From the NCBI GenBank assembly GCA_025642065.1, contig JAODUP010000147.1, forward strand, positions 231,001-295,000: a stretch of DNA of 64,000 nt. The letters run 5' to 3'. The notes beneath the pieces were generated by a model. It was not told the DNA's origin, searched no databases, and saw only the letters and a list, made by a program, of their open reading frames with translations. Positions 35,300-46,439 of this stretch are shown here, one piece after another. Position 1 is the stretch's first letter; each line of letters opens with the position of its first letter. Position numbers and translations under genes: made by a program. Origin of the DNA: Paralvinella palmiformis (lineage: Eukaryota > Annelida > Polychaeta > Terebellida > Alvinellidae).

Positions 35300-36590
35300 T
35301 TGATACCTATACACCAAATGTTGCTGCACATAATGGCATGGATTGGAAAGCACCTATGAGGAAAGTGTTTATGTGTTGTGTATAGACATAATCGGATATA
35401 TCCTTTCAACAAATGTATGTGTTCCGTCTAATACAGTGGGTGAATGGTGTAAATACGCTTAGAATACAGCAGAATTTGGTGTACACAACAAGAATATCCA
35501 TAAAATGTTGTACAGCACCAAATATTTGTAATCGGATATTATTTATAAAAATTAGGGACCACAATGGAAATAAGTCTTTAACCTTTTTGTTTATCTTCGG
35601 AATTCTGTTTTTGTAACTATTAAATGTCAGGCACGTAAATAAGGGAATTTTTACTAAATTATAATCTGAGATAAGATTTGTATTTATCGACTACTGGACC
35701 TTCATCAAATCAGTCTATCTATTATAGAAGGTAAGTCATGCATCATTATAACAGTTGTTAAATTTGGGCTACATTATGACCATCTCGTCCAATTAGGCAT
35801 TTACAATCTTCAGTTTTGTTGTTATTTAGAGAGCTCTAGAATAATGATAGACCTCTTGCAATAGTACAATCGTCAAACCCTAGTTTTATCAAGTTTTGTG
35901 CTATTCGAATGGTTTCAATTTTTTTGCAATTGTTTCACCTTGATCTGTCATTATCATATAATATTGTGGATCTCTATAGGTAATTCAATTTGAAAATGGT
36001 TTATTTCGTAGTACATTGTCTAATGATGGCATAACCTATTCTCCTAAAGTTTTGTGACATTATTATGATGTTTACTCATAAAATACTGAAGGATGTCACT
36101 TTGCCTATTTAGGCTAAGCCCTGCACAAAGTAATTTTTAAAAAGATTATTTAGCCTTTACTGGAGAAACAACATTATCAATATTTAAAACCATTAATTGA
36201 CACTTTCCATAATAGGTCTCATATAAGTAGTGAGTGAATGAATGAGAGAGAGTCTAAATATTCTTAAGTTATCTGGTGATTGGAACAGGGTTGGAAAAAA
36301 TAACGATTTATTTAAAGACATTCATTTAAATAAGATAAGTTTTAAATATTTCAGTTTTTTTATAAAAAGAATTAACATTAAGACACAATATATTATGGTG
36401 CTATGTAGATAGTATTACAAATATGATTCCCAAACACAGTTTTACAAAGTTCCAAAATATGAAAAGCTTTAATCACGAATCGCAGCGAAAACGAGCAAAT
36501 AAGGAAATGCCGTAATTGTTTCACTCTGTAGGTATTTTCCAAGTAAAAACTAAATTAACCAAACCCTTTAAAGTCACACTTCATTGAGAA
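35300..36590. other. AT-rich spacer
   Basis: No gene or recognised element. The ORF at 35413-35616 is unsupported. Confidence 0.4.
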
Positions 36591-36599
36591 CGTTTATTA

Positions 36600-37028
36600 A
36601 AAATGGCGACGCATTTCTACTACCTGCCGGCAACCTATTCCATTAAGTGGCGGCTGCAACACTAAACGCACAATCACCGTATGATTTGATCGCCTGCAAT
36701 AATAGCTGACTGAATAACCTGAGTTTTCGTGATTACTTTCTAATGGCCACCAGTTCACACAGGTATATCGGTGCTATGCCATTAGTAGATTTATAAATGA
36801 TTAATAAAATCTTGAACTGGATACGCTGTCTAACAGGTAGCCAATGTAGTTTTTAAAGAATTGGGGTGATATGTTCATATTTTCGAGTATTTGTCACTAT
36901 GCGAGCTTCCCTATTTTGAATTCGCTGAAGGCGATTGATGTTATAATCAGATATGCCATATAACAGCGAGTTACAATAGTCTATACTAGATGTAACAAAG
37001 GCATAGATTACAGTTGCAAGTGCTGCTC
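36600..37028 (-). mobile_element. L2/CR1-like LINE, internal-to-3' fragment
   Basis: Contains GGCGACGCATTTCTACTACC through ACAGGTAGCCAATGTAGTTT and the uninterrupted junction CGAGTATTTGTCACTATGCG at about 36882-36901. That junction serves as the empty-site reference for the nested element at 28853. Both ends are truncated. Confidence 0.8.
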
Positions 37029-37039
37029 TACTACATAAT

Positions 37040-38630
37040 AGACAAGTTCGAATGTTCGGAGATAAAGAGAAATGTTACTTATAATATTAGCAAAATAAAT
37101 GTCATTATATATGAGATAACATTTTACTCTCAGACAGTTCTAAGCATGAAGCAAATAGAAACTGTGTAATACTCAATAAAAATCAACATGTCTATAATAA
37201 TAAAATGAGCATTTCAAAACATATTAAACCGATTTATTTGCCCAAAACTGATAAACATTTATTTTAGACTGATTAAAACCATGAAATATGAAAATCAATT
37301 ATTCCAATCAATCAACCGAGGTATGGAGTCCTCTGTTTATTCTCCTAGTTTATGAGGGAAGTAGAGGCCGCAGTTCCCTCGGTCAGGAAATGAGACTCCC
37401 ACCTGTGATACTCAAACCCCACCAGAATATTTATAAATCATTGCGCCGTCAAATATCCTATGTCTCTATGATTGACCAAATTGTACGAATACAGAATTAC
37501 ATTTACATCTATTTTAATTATAAATAACGCTTTAAAAGAATCTGCTAATAACGACACAACAATTAGATCCAAACATATGATGTCTGGTTTATTTGCGGAT
37601 CATCAGAAACCTTTCACAATCAAAGTGGTGACTCTATGATTTCTCGAAACGTCATAACGTGCAATGTATGCCTTGTACAAATAAGCAGGTAACATTTGTC
37701 TGGAAACTGTCATAAATTTACCTAAACGATTTTTATCTTAGATGCACCACGACTTCTGTAATGTTAACATAACTAGTCGCAATGGGACTATATAGCTGAA
37801 GGGCTAGTTATTACGAAAATCGGATGATCAGATAAACATTCCACAGACACCTACCTGAACATATAACTCAATGTGGCCTATACACAGGTCGCAGCTAGAA
37901 GGCCAGGCAATAGATTTATAGCAGAAGTAGTTCTTTATTCAGTCAGCTTGGTACGGATTTGTAATCTAAATATGCCATCAATTCCATATTCTAAATTTAA
38001 TTGAAATAAGCCGCCCGTAAACAAAGCACTAAATCGCAGATCTGTTGTTAAAACTGTACTTAACATAGCGCCAATACTTTATAAAGCCTTTATTTTGCAC
38101 ATAGTTTCCTTATTTTAGTAACTTTAACGTATTTACAAATCTAACAGATTATGTACTTAAATGTACCGGTGAGGTGAACCTTCAGATAATATTAATAAGG
38201 TGCCTATAGTTAACTGTGTTCCTAAGAAATCGTCTTCTGTCGTATGTCCCAGGTGTAAGTAACCTCGGGGCTAAACAAAATACTCACTATTTAAAGGTGG
38301 ATCAAAAAGGTGTATTTTTATGACTGCCTTACATAACGTCAACGTTGAAGCTCTTTTGATGTTGGACGTTAATTTTGAGATTTCAAGATTAAAGTTTGCG
38401 GGAATGCTACTTTGGGGGGGGGGGGGTACACCCAACATAATTATGTAACTTTAAAATTCCAGGTTTTATAAGTCCAACAGAATTCGTCTTTATATCTATA
38501 TTTAGCTGGAAACGGACCCACGCATTCAGGCACGAATACATTACAACAAAAGCGCGTACGTTACACGCATAAACGGAAGCAATAAATATTAGATAATGGC
38601 GTAACTCAAATCGTACCGTACTATAGCATT
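37040..38630. other. AT-rich intergenic DNA
   Basis: No supported gene. A poly-G tract lies at 38415-38427. Confidence 0.4.
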
Positions 38631-38657
38631 ACGAGCGAACACCGTGGAAAACGTTCC

Positions 38658-39071
38658 TCATCGTAAGTCATTCACAATTATACAGTTAACGTCATTAAGG
38701 TCTCCAACCATGAATACACCACCTTCATCAAAAGGCTGGTCACTTACGGCGGGTCTGGTCTCAAAGGGGGCTTTTTCAATTACATTATATTTACCGAGAA
38801 ATAATCCAGCGCTTCGTTGAAGTGTAAACACGTCCAACGAGGCTAGGGGGGGGGGGAGATGGCGTGGGGGGCTTTGAAATGCGAAGGTGTCGCCGTTAAC
38901 CATAGCACACTTTGTGTTCGGATAAACGGCTTTTTGGTGACACAGAAGGACCAGACCTCCTATAATGAGGCGCCTACTGAGGCTATGACGGTTTGTAATT
39001 TGCTGCCCGGTGGGTGTGCTGTTTTTGTCGCTGTGATCTGGGGCGGTCACGTTGATGATGATGTACGGCAT
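38658..39071 (-). other. Unassigned 137-codon ORF
   Basis: Open on the minus strand in a stretch of higher GC than its surroundings, just upstream of the gene at 39410 and divergent from it. No domain, signal or membrane segment is recognised. It spans a poly-C/G tract (38847-38856), which argues against a conserved protein. It may be promoter-proximal sequence that happens to lack stops. Confidence 0.2.
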
Positions 39072-39409
39072 AACAGATACTGTCGCGCTATCTGTAACTG
39101 CGGCTGAGCAGCTTCTTCAAAGGGGACAATGACGCACCTTTTTTCGTGGGCGGGCTTCTTCGTCCGAGCTCTGAATAAATGGCGTATTATGTCGGAGACG
39201 TTGACCTATCACCTCGGCACTGTTAAATGGGCCGGTGAAGGTAACTCGTAAAAGCGAAGACGCACGAGTTTTACGATCGCCAACACGTGATATTCGTGAT
39301 GGATTACCCGGTGATGTGTCGCTTATCTTTCTCGGGAAGATTTGTAACAGCTTCGGGTGTCAGTCTTTGATTAACCCAAATATATCTTATTGGATATTCT
39401 ATATTTACA

Positions 39410-39950
39410 ATGGAGCAATTCCGAAAACGAATATCTCGCATCATCCTGCTGCTTACTGTTAGTAGTATGGTTACTGGATTTTTAATTCCGTACTGGATTC
39501 TTCATAGGTGGCTTACGGTGGAAGATTTTCATTCGGATTCACGGAGAGGCGCCAGATCAATCCAGAACATTTTCCGACCAAGTTCTGTTGCTAGACTGGA
39601 AATGCCAAGTCTAAACGTTTTAAATGAGGGTTATTACGGCGACAGTGACGCAATAATTTCAAGCGTTTCAGAAAATGACAGTAAATTTATTTTCATAGAA
39701 GTGCTGTCACGGGAAAGACAATACTCCTATAGGTTACCTTATATAGATGATAAAGACTCACGTCGTATGAATCTTCAATCCGATGTTAACAGCGTTGACG
39801 AGGCTTGCTGCGTTTTCCAGGATATCTGCCAGAGAAAGTCACGTGATATGTATTCCTGGACGGCATTGGTGAATAATGAAACATACGTCAACACGTTTAT
39901 GCTACGTCACTTTCTTCAACGCCTTCCGTCATCCGTTCCCGTTCTTATCG
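39410..39950 (+). CDS. CHPF-like exon 1
   Basis: Starts at the only ATG that precedes the TM segment (context TACAATGG). Ends at ATCG with donor GTAGGT. Confidence 0.75.
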
Positions 39951-40574
39951 GTAGGTTTAGTCACATTTCTGGCTTACTTCAAAATATTTTGTATTAACAG
40001 ATGTTCATCAGTGCAGATGGTATTGAACATATTTTGGTGAAATAATCGTGTCTTCGCAGGTAAAGTAATAGCAAACAACTCCCAGTTGTTTTCATTTAAT
40101 CATGGGATCCTGATGAACAGAGTAGCCATTCGTGTAATCTGTGATGACTGCGAGCCGGAATGCCTTACGTGCGATGAAGACGTTGACAATTCAGCACTTA
40201 ACTCGTGCTTGGTACACCACTTCGGCGCAGGCTGCACTGACGTAACTCAGGTATTCGCGATACAATATCGTACCAAAACGAGTAGACATTTCGGGGAGGC
40301 CAATTCCCATAACTCGACACAATTTAATTTCAAAATTAGAGTATGTATGTTACAGTAAGATTGTGAAAGTGGGGATTTCGCGAAATCCCTAGGAAATTCG
40401 TGAAATCACTATAAAATACAATGATTTCACTAATTTCCTAGGGATTTCGTGATATCGCTGGTTTAACAACCTTACTGTAACATATATACCTTCTCAGGAA
40501 AGAGCATAATTCTGCTAGTGTCGAGACATCTTGAAATCTTAATTTCTTTCAATTTATTGGGAGTATATGTATAT

Positions 40575-40613
<39 letters not shown>

Positions 40614-41909
40614 TTAGCTGTATACTGCCAATTGCAGAGACTCCCAAAGTTTTTTCGAAGCCTAGATGGCATCCGGACAGATAGAATAAGCTGTATGCGG
40701 GACCTAGCATTCAACACGGCATTTATCGGTAATAATTTAACTTACGATGACATGGCAATGATACATCGGAGCATCATGGATGTCAGAGCTGAGAGTTTAC
40801 GCCGTACGCTGACACTTCTGGTCAGCATCCGACATCACACAGCGTCGGCGCAACGCCTTAAAAGAAACAGTCAACACGATACTGTTACAGCAAATTATCG
40901 GCTACCTCTGCCTTACTTCCTACGCAATGAATCCCAGCTACCCGACAGCATCTATCTTCCCATCGACGACCGGGGAAATCTGATAAAACAACGTTGTCCT
41001 TCATCCGAAGGAGATGCTCTGGATCTGAACCGTATATCCCCGTCTTACCGACGAACCATGGATCTGGCCAACAAATCGTTTCCAGCGACGAACCTGACCC
41101 GTACGTTCGGCTTCAAGGTGCACAAGCCGAATTATGGACACGAGTACCACATACATTTCGTTCGGGAAGCGCCGACTCCCCATACCGTGAGTCAAACGTA
41201 TCAGCTGATCACGGCGCAGCAATATAATCGTCCAAGGATAACCAAGAAATATGCGGTTAAACTCGAGACTGTTGCGGTCGTATTGGTCACCATACCGTCC
41301 AAGGAGACAAACCCAAGGTACCTTCTTGACAGCGCCGCTAAAACTATGACCACTTTGAGACAATTTGGAGTACGCTGTATCCTGTTGCTTAGTTACTGCG
41401 ACAACGAAGGGCATTTAAACGCTGAAGATATCGTCCGGAACTATGATGATCGTAACATCAGTGTTCGTCTCATAAACAACGGCACTTTACTGGAAGAGAT
41501 CTCCCGATATGACGACGACTGGATTTTCGTGCACCTGTCCGATGGCGTCATGCTTCAGGCAGGATACTTGCTTCGCTGTTCTTTATACGTGCAGTCCGGT
41601 TTGGGGGCGTACTTCCCCATACCGCTGCTTCGACGCGGCCATCCAGGATTTACAGACCACGCATATTCGCCCGGTGGATTCACGTGGCATGTCGATTATC
41701 GCGACCGTTGGGACAGTTCCAGTTACCACTCGTACTGCATCGGCGTGGCGGATGCGAAACGCGTCGCCAAGACCGGATGTGACGTAACAAATGGCTTTCG
41801 TGTGTTTAATGCTGTGAAAAATCGCCTTCAGATCCGTCGAAGCGTTGAAGGAAACCTAGAGCGGTTAAAGCCAGCTGTATTCGGACATCAATGTCAAAAG
41901 ATTGATTGA
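39410..41909 (+). CDS. Chondroitin synthase / polymerizing-factor-like protein, probable pseudoenzyme, three exons
   Basis: Predicted type II Golgi membrane protein of 667 residues, joined from 39410-39950, 40060-40250 and 40638-41909 (phases 1 and 0, all GT-AG). A short cytosolic tail is followed by a TM segment at 11-31. The first domain corresponds to the beta-3-glucuronosyltransferase-like half of CHSY/CHPF: FIFIEVLS (94-101), MYSWTALVNNETYV (147-160), CDEDVD and GAGCTD in exon 2. The second is the GalNAc-transferase-like half: LTLLVSIR, GHEYHIHF, YDDDWIFVHLSDG, YLLRC and FPIPLL in exon 3. The family DxD sites are lost: NNE at 155-157 replaces the DDD region and SDG at 545-547 replaces DVD. 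The late GWG-ED motif is also absent. The first domain is about 40 residues short. CHPF-type cofactor function is a reasonable inference; catalysis is unlikely. Confidence 0.75.
40060..40250 (+). CDS. CHPF-like exon 2
   Basis: Acceptor TCTTCGCAG at 40051-40059; donor GTATTC after ACTCAG. It encodes the cysteine-rich segment CDDCEPECLTCDEDVD and FGAGCTD, typical of the middle of the first glycosyltransferase domain. Confidence 0.75.
40341..40489. mobile_element. 149-bp hairpin MITE in CHPF-like intron 2
   Basis: Terminal inverted repeats of 19 bases (TATGTTACAGTAAG at the left core, CTTACTGTAACATA at the right), with one mismatch outside the core. An internal near-palindrome is built on GGGATTTCGCGAAATCCC and AATTTCCTAGGGATTTCGTG. 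No coding capacity. The target duplication is unclear because the flanks are GTA/TAC-like. Confidence 0.75.
40578..40612. repeat. (AAT)n microsatellite in intron 2
   Basis: About 35 bases of AAT repeat. It gives an Asn run if the exon 3 frame is wrongly extended upstream. Confidence 0.9.
40638..41909 (+). CDS. CHPF-like exon 3
   Basis: Phase-0 acceptor at TTGCAG (40632-40637); the upstream TTTAG at 40617 would break the frame. 423 codons to TGA, within an ATTG repeat. Confidence 0.7.
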   Translation, partial: RLPKFFRSLDGIRTDRISCMRDLAFNTAFIGNNLTYDDMAMIHRSIMDVRAESLRRTLTLLVSIRHHTASAQRLKRNSQHDTVTANYRLPLPYFLRNESQLPDSIYLPIDDRGNLIKQRCPSSEGDALDLNRISPSYRRTMDLANKSFPATNLTRTFGFKVHKPNYGHEYHIHFVREAPTPHTVSQTYQLITAQQYNRPRITKKYAVKLETVAVVLVTIPSKETNPRYLLDSAAKTMTTLRQFGVRCILLLSYCDNEGHLNAEDIVRNYDDRNISVRLINNGTLLEEISRYDDDWIFVHLSDGVMLQAGYLLRCSLYVQSGLGAYFPIPLLRRGHPGFTDHAYSPGGFTWHVDYRDRWDSSSYHSYCIGVADAKRVAKTGCDVTNGFRVFNAVKNRLQIRRSVEGNLERLKPAVFGHQCQKID

Positions 41910-42011
41910 TTGATTGATTGATTATCCATGCTGATGATACGCGGTTCATACGCATTACAATTTTACTACAATTGAAACATATTTATTTGTATTGTCAGAG
42001 CTGCGTTGTGC

Positions 42012-42017
42012 AATAAA
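42012..42017 (+). promoter_or_regulatory. Candidate polyadenylation signal, CHPF-like gene
   Basis: AATAAA about 100 bases after the stop codon, followed by a GT-rich stretch (GTGTGTTTC). Confidence 0.55.
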
Positions 42018-42029
42018 GACCTAAGTGTG

Positions 42030-43374
42030 TTTCAGCCCGTGGGCTTTGTCCAGTTTGGGGGGCTGTCTCAAAGCTGTAAGTCTGGTATAAAGAAATCAAA
42101 CAAAGATAAAGAAAGTTCTGCCGCCGACATCAAACACATCACTTCGGATGAAAGTTAATTCGAGAAAAAGAAATTACAATTTAACGTGTGAAGACGAAAA
42201 GTAATTTCGAAAGCGCTGAAATGAGATTTTAACCACAGGAATGACACACACAAACACACACACATTAAATTATACTACGTGTGTGTGTGTGTGTGCGTGC
42301 GTGTCTTCTCAATCAATCATCCATGCACCCACTTTATATTAGGGCTGACACCTATTTTTCTGGCAATCACATTCGGCATCTGATACGTCCAACATCAACT
42401 GAAGGTCTTCCACGTAAAGCAGCGTCCTCTCCTAGGTGCGCCATTTGCGTGCGCAAGAATTCGACGACATATGGAAATTAAACGCATAGCATTAGCGGCC
42501 ACCCTGAAGAGGGCGCTAATGTGCCGACCGCAATCCAATCGACATGAAAGAAGGGGGACTTCAACCGACACATAAAACACGGTACGTTATACCGAAGCAA
42601 TCGTGAGACTTATCCGGGTTTGATGGTCAGGCGGTTCTCCGCTCTTCCCATAATTATAAGATCGTCGACGTCTGTTTTTAAGCGAAGTGACGTCGGCCAA
42701 GGGGTCACGGTTTGATTATGAAGTTACGCGGGGTGGGGGTGAAATTACACCGAATTTAGTGCTTTCTTTGTGCTGATTCATGCGTTGTTTGTTTACGTCG
42801 GAGACCGGAGTTTGTGTAAATTCGTAGCGCTTTCCATTTCGGCCGCAGAAGAAGTCGGTCGGCGGCAGTAATAGCGAGAGAGCGCTCGAAATCAATTCGG
42901 TGCTCGTCGCCTATACGTCAGTTGGTGTTCTCGAGTGGAAAGGCATCGAATGAACAGATCGGCGCGTATATACAACCCAGTCCTGGGCACAAAAGTGAAA
43001 GGAATTGAAAGGTTTAACACCTGTGCCGATCAAATGGGAGACGCGCGGGGGGTGTTTGAATCGGCGAAATGTTTGTTTTAAAGACGCCAGAAGTACACCT
43101 TGTCAAAGATTCTTTGTCTGGTAATACGATACTTTAAGTGTGTATGTATCAGACAGTGTGCGGGTTATCTAGGCTTTGTCAACAGCATTCTGACAGTCGA
43201 GTCACGTCTTCGTAGACACTCTCGTATGGCGAACAAAGCTACCGGTCTGTGTGTGTGTGTGTCGATTCATGCTCAAATAGTATAAGAATTTCATAATAGA
43301 TTTTCTTTCGGAAAGAGTATTTTATCGTTCAGCTGCCGGTCGTGTCTACGGGCTGTGGCCGAATCGGTAGCGCA
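42030..43374. promoter_or_regulatory. Likely promoter / 5' UTR region of CHSY-like exon 1
   Basis: Between the two family members. From about 42590 to 43100 the sequence is visibly richer in GC and CpG (TCGGCCGCAGAAGAAGTCGG, GAGAGCGCTCGAAATC) than the rest of the window, as expected for a housekeeping-type promoter. A GT microsatellite lies at 42279-42302. No precise start site was identified. Confidence 0.35.
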
Positions 43375-44134
43375 ATGGCTAAGCCAGATCCAGACGCCAG
43401 CCACAACGTCCATCCGGATCGCTACTGCGGATGTCAGAAAAATAGCTTCGGTGAACGTCGCACCCACGAACAGATCGATGATCAAGGATTGACAGTTGTT
43501 CAGATGAATATCCCTCTATGTAACAGTGACGATGATAATGATCATCATCATGATCAGGATATTGACTGTGGTGGTGATGATGATGATGTTGTTGTTCGTG
43601 ATAATGATCTTCTCGTGAACTCTTCGTCTCCTCGTTATGGCGATAAGGCGACGGATTTGGGCAATAACGTCTCATTTCAGATCCGATCGCTGACGACAAG
43701 AATTAACGACGACAGAGGGCGCTGTGGGCTAACCAATACCCAGGAGCGAGCGATCCTGGTTGGCTTTCTGATAGGTTTGTCACTCGGCTTACTGTATGTT
43801 TCTTGGGCACTTATAAGTAGACACTTTCACAATAGGACCAATGGGGATGACGTAAATCCCGTCCTACTCGACGTCAGCGAACGATACAACGATTCCTCTT
43901 TGCCGGCCTCCATTTTGGATGACGTCAGCCAAAAAGATTCCATTATCGCCACCATTCGGCGGCCACTATTTATAGCCGTGCTAACGCAGAAGAAGTTTCT
44001 ATCCACCAGAGGCGCTGCCTGTAACTTGACGTGGGCTCGAAGTTCATACGTCACCGATGTCGAGTTTTTCACGGAAGAAAATGAGCCGTCGATGTCATCA
44101 TTACGTCACGGTAACATTGTGACGTATCTAACAG
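43375..44134 (+). CDS. Chondroitin synthase-like gene, first exon (partial)
   Basis: Type II membrane protein start. M1 at 43375 (CGCAATGG); the GTG further upstream is not used. The cytosolic tail of about 125 residues is acidic and His-rich (SDDDNDHHHDQDIDCGGDDD, 51-70). A TM segment lies at 126-148 (ILVGFLIGLSLGLLYVSW), followed by an Asn-rich stem. At 198-253 the start of the CHSY glucuronosyltransferase domain appears: LFIAVLTQKKFLSTRGAA, NLTWA and VEFFTEE. The exon ends at ACAG with donor GTAATA in phase 1, just where the family continues with its GVDDSYPPQ region. An early first intron at this place is known for CHSY genes. No later exon was found before 49 kb, so the remainder is either beyond the window (with the TAF1C-like gene inside the intron) or lost. 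CHSY tails are usually only a few residues, so this one is unusual. Confidence 0.7.
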
Positions 44135-44344
44135 GTAATATTGATTGTGTTGTTGATGAATGAAGATGAACCAGTTTTGTAAAGTACAAAAGGGAACGAT
44201 TGCTTATAAGTTATTACAGAGATATTTATTTTTTCTGGTTTTTATGTGTGTTGCGGGTATTATATTATTGGGAATTAATTGAACAAAATTACAAACCTGT
44301 TTACTAAACGCGGTATATTTCTTCAACTTTTAGCGCATTTGTTT

Positions 44345-44362
44345 TTAATAATAATAATAATT

Positions 44363-44401
<39 letters not shown>

Positions 44402-44402
44402 T
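44345..44402. repeat. (AAT)n tail microsatellite of LINE
   Basis: AAT repeat at the LINE 3' end, as also found at other copies of this family (31193, 10770). Confidence 0.85.
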
Positions 44403-45225
44403 GTATTTAATAAAGCACCCTCACTAGCAGAAGCCATTCAAATGCGCTGTACAGTTATACCCTGAATAATATGTATGTAAAAAACTTATAAGAGATTTAA
44501 AAGATATTGTTATTTATCTGTGAAAGCAACCTTGAACAGGTGTGTTTTAAAACGGATTTAAAATTTTCAATAGACGACACGCATTTATAATATCTGTCGG
44601 CAACCTATTACACAAAGTGTGGGCTGCAATACTAAACGTACAATCACCATATGACTTGAGCCGAGAAATGAGCACCTACAGTAATATCGGACTGGGTGAT
44701 CTGAGTGTTCGGGATGACTTTCTAATGGACACCAGTTCACACAGGTATTCAGGTCACATGTCATTGATAGATTTATAAGGCGTTATAAAGCTTATTACCG
44801 TCCATGGAAGAAACATGCCAACCCTGGTGTTAGTCAAATCTTGAAATGGATACGATTTTTAACAAGTAGCCAATGTTGTTTTTGAAGTGATGTGATCAAA
44901 TATTCGAGTGTTTGACACTATGCCGGCTGCACTATTCTGAATTCCCTGAAGGCGATTGATGTTGTAATCAGATATACCATATAACACAGAGTTCTAATAG
45001 TTTGTAATAAAAGCATGAATCACAGTAACAAGTGTTTCTTGCGTCAAGAATACTTTTAAACAGTGGACGTTCTTAAGATGGTAGTAGCCAGCCCATACAT
45101 ATTAATGCATTTGTCCAAAAAAAAAACTCGAAGATGCAACCACCTATAATGCTGGTGTCTAGAGATTTAAAGTGAAGCTAAATATATAATATTTGCTTTA
45201 TTATCATTTAATCGTTGAAGATTTA

Positions 45226-45398
45226 GGACGCCTCCATTGTCTAACTGGTAGCGCGTTGGATCGCAGATCACTATCACCCGAGTTCGAATCTCGGCGTTGA
45301 CATATTTGAAGGGCGTTTCATCTTTGACTTCGCTTCACTACCTTTGGAGGTCGCTCGGCTCGTTTAGCTTAGTGAGAGTAAAACAATAATCATAATCC
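45226..45398 (+). mobile_element. tRNA-derived SINE, type A copy 4, inside a LINE
   Basis: Complete head GGACGCCTCCATTGTCTAAC with A box TTGTCTAACTGGTAGCGCG, B box GAGTTCGAATCTCGG, family body with CTACCTTTGGAGGTCGCTCG and tail ATAATCATAATC. It interrupts LINE sequence between 45225 and 45399, so it is younger than the LINE. Confidence 0.85.
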
Positions 45399-46439
45399 TT
45401 TGAGCCATAGTTGAATATCTGCAATACAATATTTTAAATTATTCATGGAAGAGGAGAAATTTAACTCATTGTCAGGATCCAGTGTTATATACAGCTGTGT
45501 ACAAGTGGCATTTAATACCATATCGCCGTGCAATGATCCCAATGGGACAGGTATACATTATGAAAACCAGATGACCGAGAACCGAACCCTGTGGTACGCC
45601 AGATGACGATAACTGAACAGCAGATAAAATACCATGAACAGTCACTCTCTTGGAGCGTTGTTCCATACAAAATTGAAACCATTCAAGTGCCTTACCTGAC
45701 AGACCAAACTTGTCTTTCAACCTAGAGATAAGTACAATGTGGTCAACTGTGTCAAATGCAACAGATAGGTCCAGAAGAACAACTAATACAAGGAAATAAT
45801 CAGACAGGGTGGAAGACACAGACACACCCCTGATCAAATTATCATCATCAAGGGAGATGACAAGATCTAAGATGTGACCGTGTCTGTGTGTTCTTTCTTG
45901 GACATGCTGCCTGAGATTGGCAGATCTCAGAATGTCAGCCATTTGTTTGGTATTTGCGTTCCTCTGGCTATCCCAATGTATATTGAAATCACCTAAGATC
46001 AACATATGGCCACTGCTGGTAGTGAGAGGGTCAACAAATAACGAAACTTCCTTGAAGAAATATGCAGCTTTCGGGCCATTTATCGGTTGTAATCTTTAGA
46101 TAAAAGCTACACGAATACTCATCCCCCGGATACAAATGTCAGTTGATGATTTTCAAAAGAATTAGCCTGAAAGCGCAAATGGATTTCACGCTTCAAAGAA
46201 TCACGGAGAAGAATTCCGACTCCCCCACCTTTCTTGTGAATCCGAGCTGCATCGTGGAATGACTTTCCAGCTGGAGTCACCTCGCCAACAATTTCCTGGC
46301 CTGAAACATTATCATTCAACCAAGTATCTGTAATGACAAGTCACAAGAGCACCAAGATCCTGATCTTTAAGAGTATCGGATATTTCATCAGAGTTATTAC
46401 AGATCGACTGACTATTTAATAAAACAACACTTACATTGT

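Noticed and set aside
38658..39107. Divergent protein-coding gene on minus (137 codons) or plus (82 codons)
   Set aside because: No domain, crosses a homopolymer tract, no splice context; kept only as a low-confidence ORF.
41001..41414. 137-codon minus-strand ORF
   Set aside because: Antisense shadow of CHPF-like exon 3.
43345..43372. tRNA-like string TGTGGCCGAATCGGTAGCGC upstream of the CHSY-like ATG
   Set aside because: A-box resemblance only; no B box or cloverleaf within reach.
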